Of a DNA stretch of 8,346 nucleotides, positions 7,480-8,346 are shown one piece after another (position 1 is the first letter of the stretch; each line of letters opens with the position of its first letter). Position numbers and translations under genes: made by a program. The notes below the pieces were generated by a model. That model ran no database searches. It worked only from the letters and a program-made list of their open reading frames with translations, and had not been told where the DNA came from. Source of the DNA: Saprospiraceae bacterium (GTDB lineage: Bacteria > Bacteroidota > Bacteroidia > Chitinophagales > Saprospiraceae); the NCBI GenBank assembly GCA_013361075.1, contig JABWAJ010000233.1, positions 1-8,346 of the forward strand, in the 5' to 3' direction.

Positions 7480-7516
7480 CGTCCTTTGCCTCTTTACACA
7501 ACTCCGTTTCCCCGGA
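7428..7516. repeat. Dispersed intergenic repeat, copy B (between GH144 and GH3 genes)
   Basis: This is the partner of copy A at 1-106 in the same orientation. Perfect blocks are 7461-7470 and 7491-7500. It ends in a short stem, TCCG (7503-7506) with CGGA (7513-7516), where copy A has CCCG with CGGG: the outermost pair changed from C-G to T-A with pairing kept. The element fills much of the 209-bp gap between the enzyme genes, ending 15 bp from the GH144-type stop codon. Minus-strand open frames across it (7319-7501, 7336-7548) have no recognisable domain and are repeat-encoded. Confidence 0.6.
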
Positions 7517-7531
7517 ATATTGAGCTTAAAG

Positions 7532-8346
7532 TCAACTGTTCTTTTCAAGCCATCCGCCTTTAAAGCCTGCTTTTTTTAGTCCTGCGCGGATGTACGGATT
7601 TTTCTTCATGACCTCCCACACCAATTGGGTGCGGTAATTTTCCATTTGAATCAGGATGGGGCCCTGGTCAATGCCGAGGTAATCGACATCATACCACCCC
7701 AGTGAGGGATTGAAGGCATCGCGGAAGCCATATTGATCTACTAACTTATCGTAGTATTTCTCCCACATGTGCTTCAGGGCAGGCATACATATTTCGGGTG
7801 CAAATGGCATTGAACCACCTGCTGCGGTTGGTGCCAGGGTTCCGTCATCCAGGAGATAATCTCCGGAAGCCCCCCTTGCACCATAGCCGACGAATTTTGT
7901 TTTGCGGCCTTTTTCCCATTCTTTTTCAAAGTCGCCAGGGCCGTCACAAGCAGTCAGCCCCCAGCAGTTTTTTCCGTATCCTTTAAATCCGGAAGGGTTT
8001 TTCATACAATATGCACGGTTGGCATAGGTGGCGCGGCGGGCATTTTCAAAATAATCGATGCCTTTTTCTTTCATGTACGGGTCGTAAATCCCTTTAAAAT
8101 CAACATACATGTGGCTGTACTGGTGACCAAAAAGCGGTGCAAAATTGATGTATTCCTGATCGTAGTAGCGGCTCCAGAAATAGGGTTCGCACCATTTTTC
8201 CCAACTATTTGCCGGAATGGGATGCGAAGGCGACCCCATCGCCATAATGATGAGAATCATGGCTTCATTGTAACCGTGCCATTCGCTGTTGAGGAAACCC
8301 TTGTCGGGAAACCAGCCCATAGAGAGGTATCCTTTGTCGTTCAGGG
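7532..8346 (-). CDS. GH144-type endo-beta-1,2-glucanase (Pfam Glycoamylase), 5' end outside window
   Basis: The C-terminal 270 residues are visible and the frame is open to the window edge (LNDKGYLSMGW...), so the methionine at 8320 is internal. Family signatures in order, numbered in this fragment: SMGWFPDKGF (8-17), WHGYNEAMIL (22-31), MGSPSHPIP (36-44), PLFGHQYSHMYVD (70-82), NARRATYANRAY (101-112), WGLTACDGPGDF (128-139), DGTLAPTAAGGSMPFAPE (167-184), then YGFRDAFNPSLGWYD and GIDQGPILIQMENYRTQLVW. These match the (alpha/alpha)6-barrel 'Glycoamylase' family; its characterised stand-alone bacterial members, such as CpSGL of Chitinophaga pinensis, are GH144 endo-beta-1,2-glucanases. Glu27 in the YNE motif is a candidate catalytic acid (inference). 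Family length of about 450 residues suggests roughly 40% is missing, including any signal peptide, so localisation cannot be judged. It would make sophoro-oligosaccharides for the downstream SusC/D and GH3 proteins. Databases may label it 'glucoamylase' or 'beta-glucosidase'. Confidence 0.9.
   Translation of the reverse strand, partial: LNDKGYLSMGWFPDKGFLNSEWHGYNEAMILIIMAMGSPSHPIPANSWEKWCEPYFWSRYYDQEYINFAPLFGHQYSHMYVDFKGIYDPYMKEKGIDYFENARRATYANRAYCMKNPSGFKGYGKNCWGLTACDGPGDFEKEWEKGRKTKFVGYGARGASGDYLLDDGTLAPTAAGGSMPFAPEICMPALKHMWEKYYDKLVDQYGFRDAFNPSLGWYDVDYLGIDQGPILIQMENYRTQLVWEVMKKNPYIRAGLKKAGFKGGWLEKNS

Overview
The window reads as part of a Bacteroidota chromosome. Evidence is a SusC-type TonB-dependent transporter directly followed by a SusD-type lipoprotein, A/T-rich start regions without Shine-Dalgarno sequences, and a lipobox followed by acidic residues. 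Base composition looks close to balanced. I would guess an environmental saccharolytic lineage (Chitinophagia, Saprospiria or Cytophagia-like) rather than a gut Bacteroides, but nothing here fixes the genus.

All four genes are on the minus strand, so transcription runs from high to low coordinates. The order is: a GH144-type (Pfam 'Glycoamylase') enzyme, truncated by the window edge (8346-7532); a 209-bp gap holding a dispersed repeat and a long imperfect hairpin; a GH3 beta-glucosidase of BglX type (7322-5058); a 149-bp gap with a heptad repeat and an 11-bp inverted repeat; a SusC-like transporter (4908-1891); a 33-nt spacer; a SusD-like lipoprotein (1857-388); and 387 bp of non-coding DNA with a second, diverged copy of the dispersed repeat and two palindromes.

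Together the genes form a polysaccharide utilization locus. Characterised GH144 enzymes are endo-beta-1,2-glucanases, and at least one Bacteroides GH3 enzyme (BT_3567) is a beta-1,2-gluco-oligosaccharide beta-glucosidase. The best hypothesis is therefore uptake of beta-1,2-glucan or sophoro-oligosaccharides: the GH144 enzyme cuts the polymer, SusC/SusD capture and import fragments, and the GH3 enzyme releases glucose in the periplasm. Substrate is inferred from families, not shown by the sequence.

I do not see a radically new system. The parts not explained by genes are the intergenic repeats: a repeat pair in direct orientation flanking the GH3-SusC-SusD block, nested palindromes behind SusD, and a leader upstream of SusC in which one 9-mer could pair with any of three copies of its complement. 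No regulator (ECF sigma/anti-sigma, hybrid two-component protein, SusR type), RNA gene, CRISPR array or transposase is visible.
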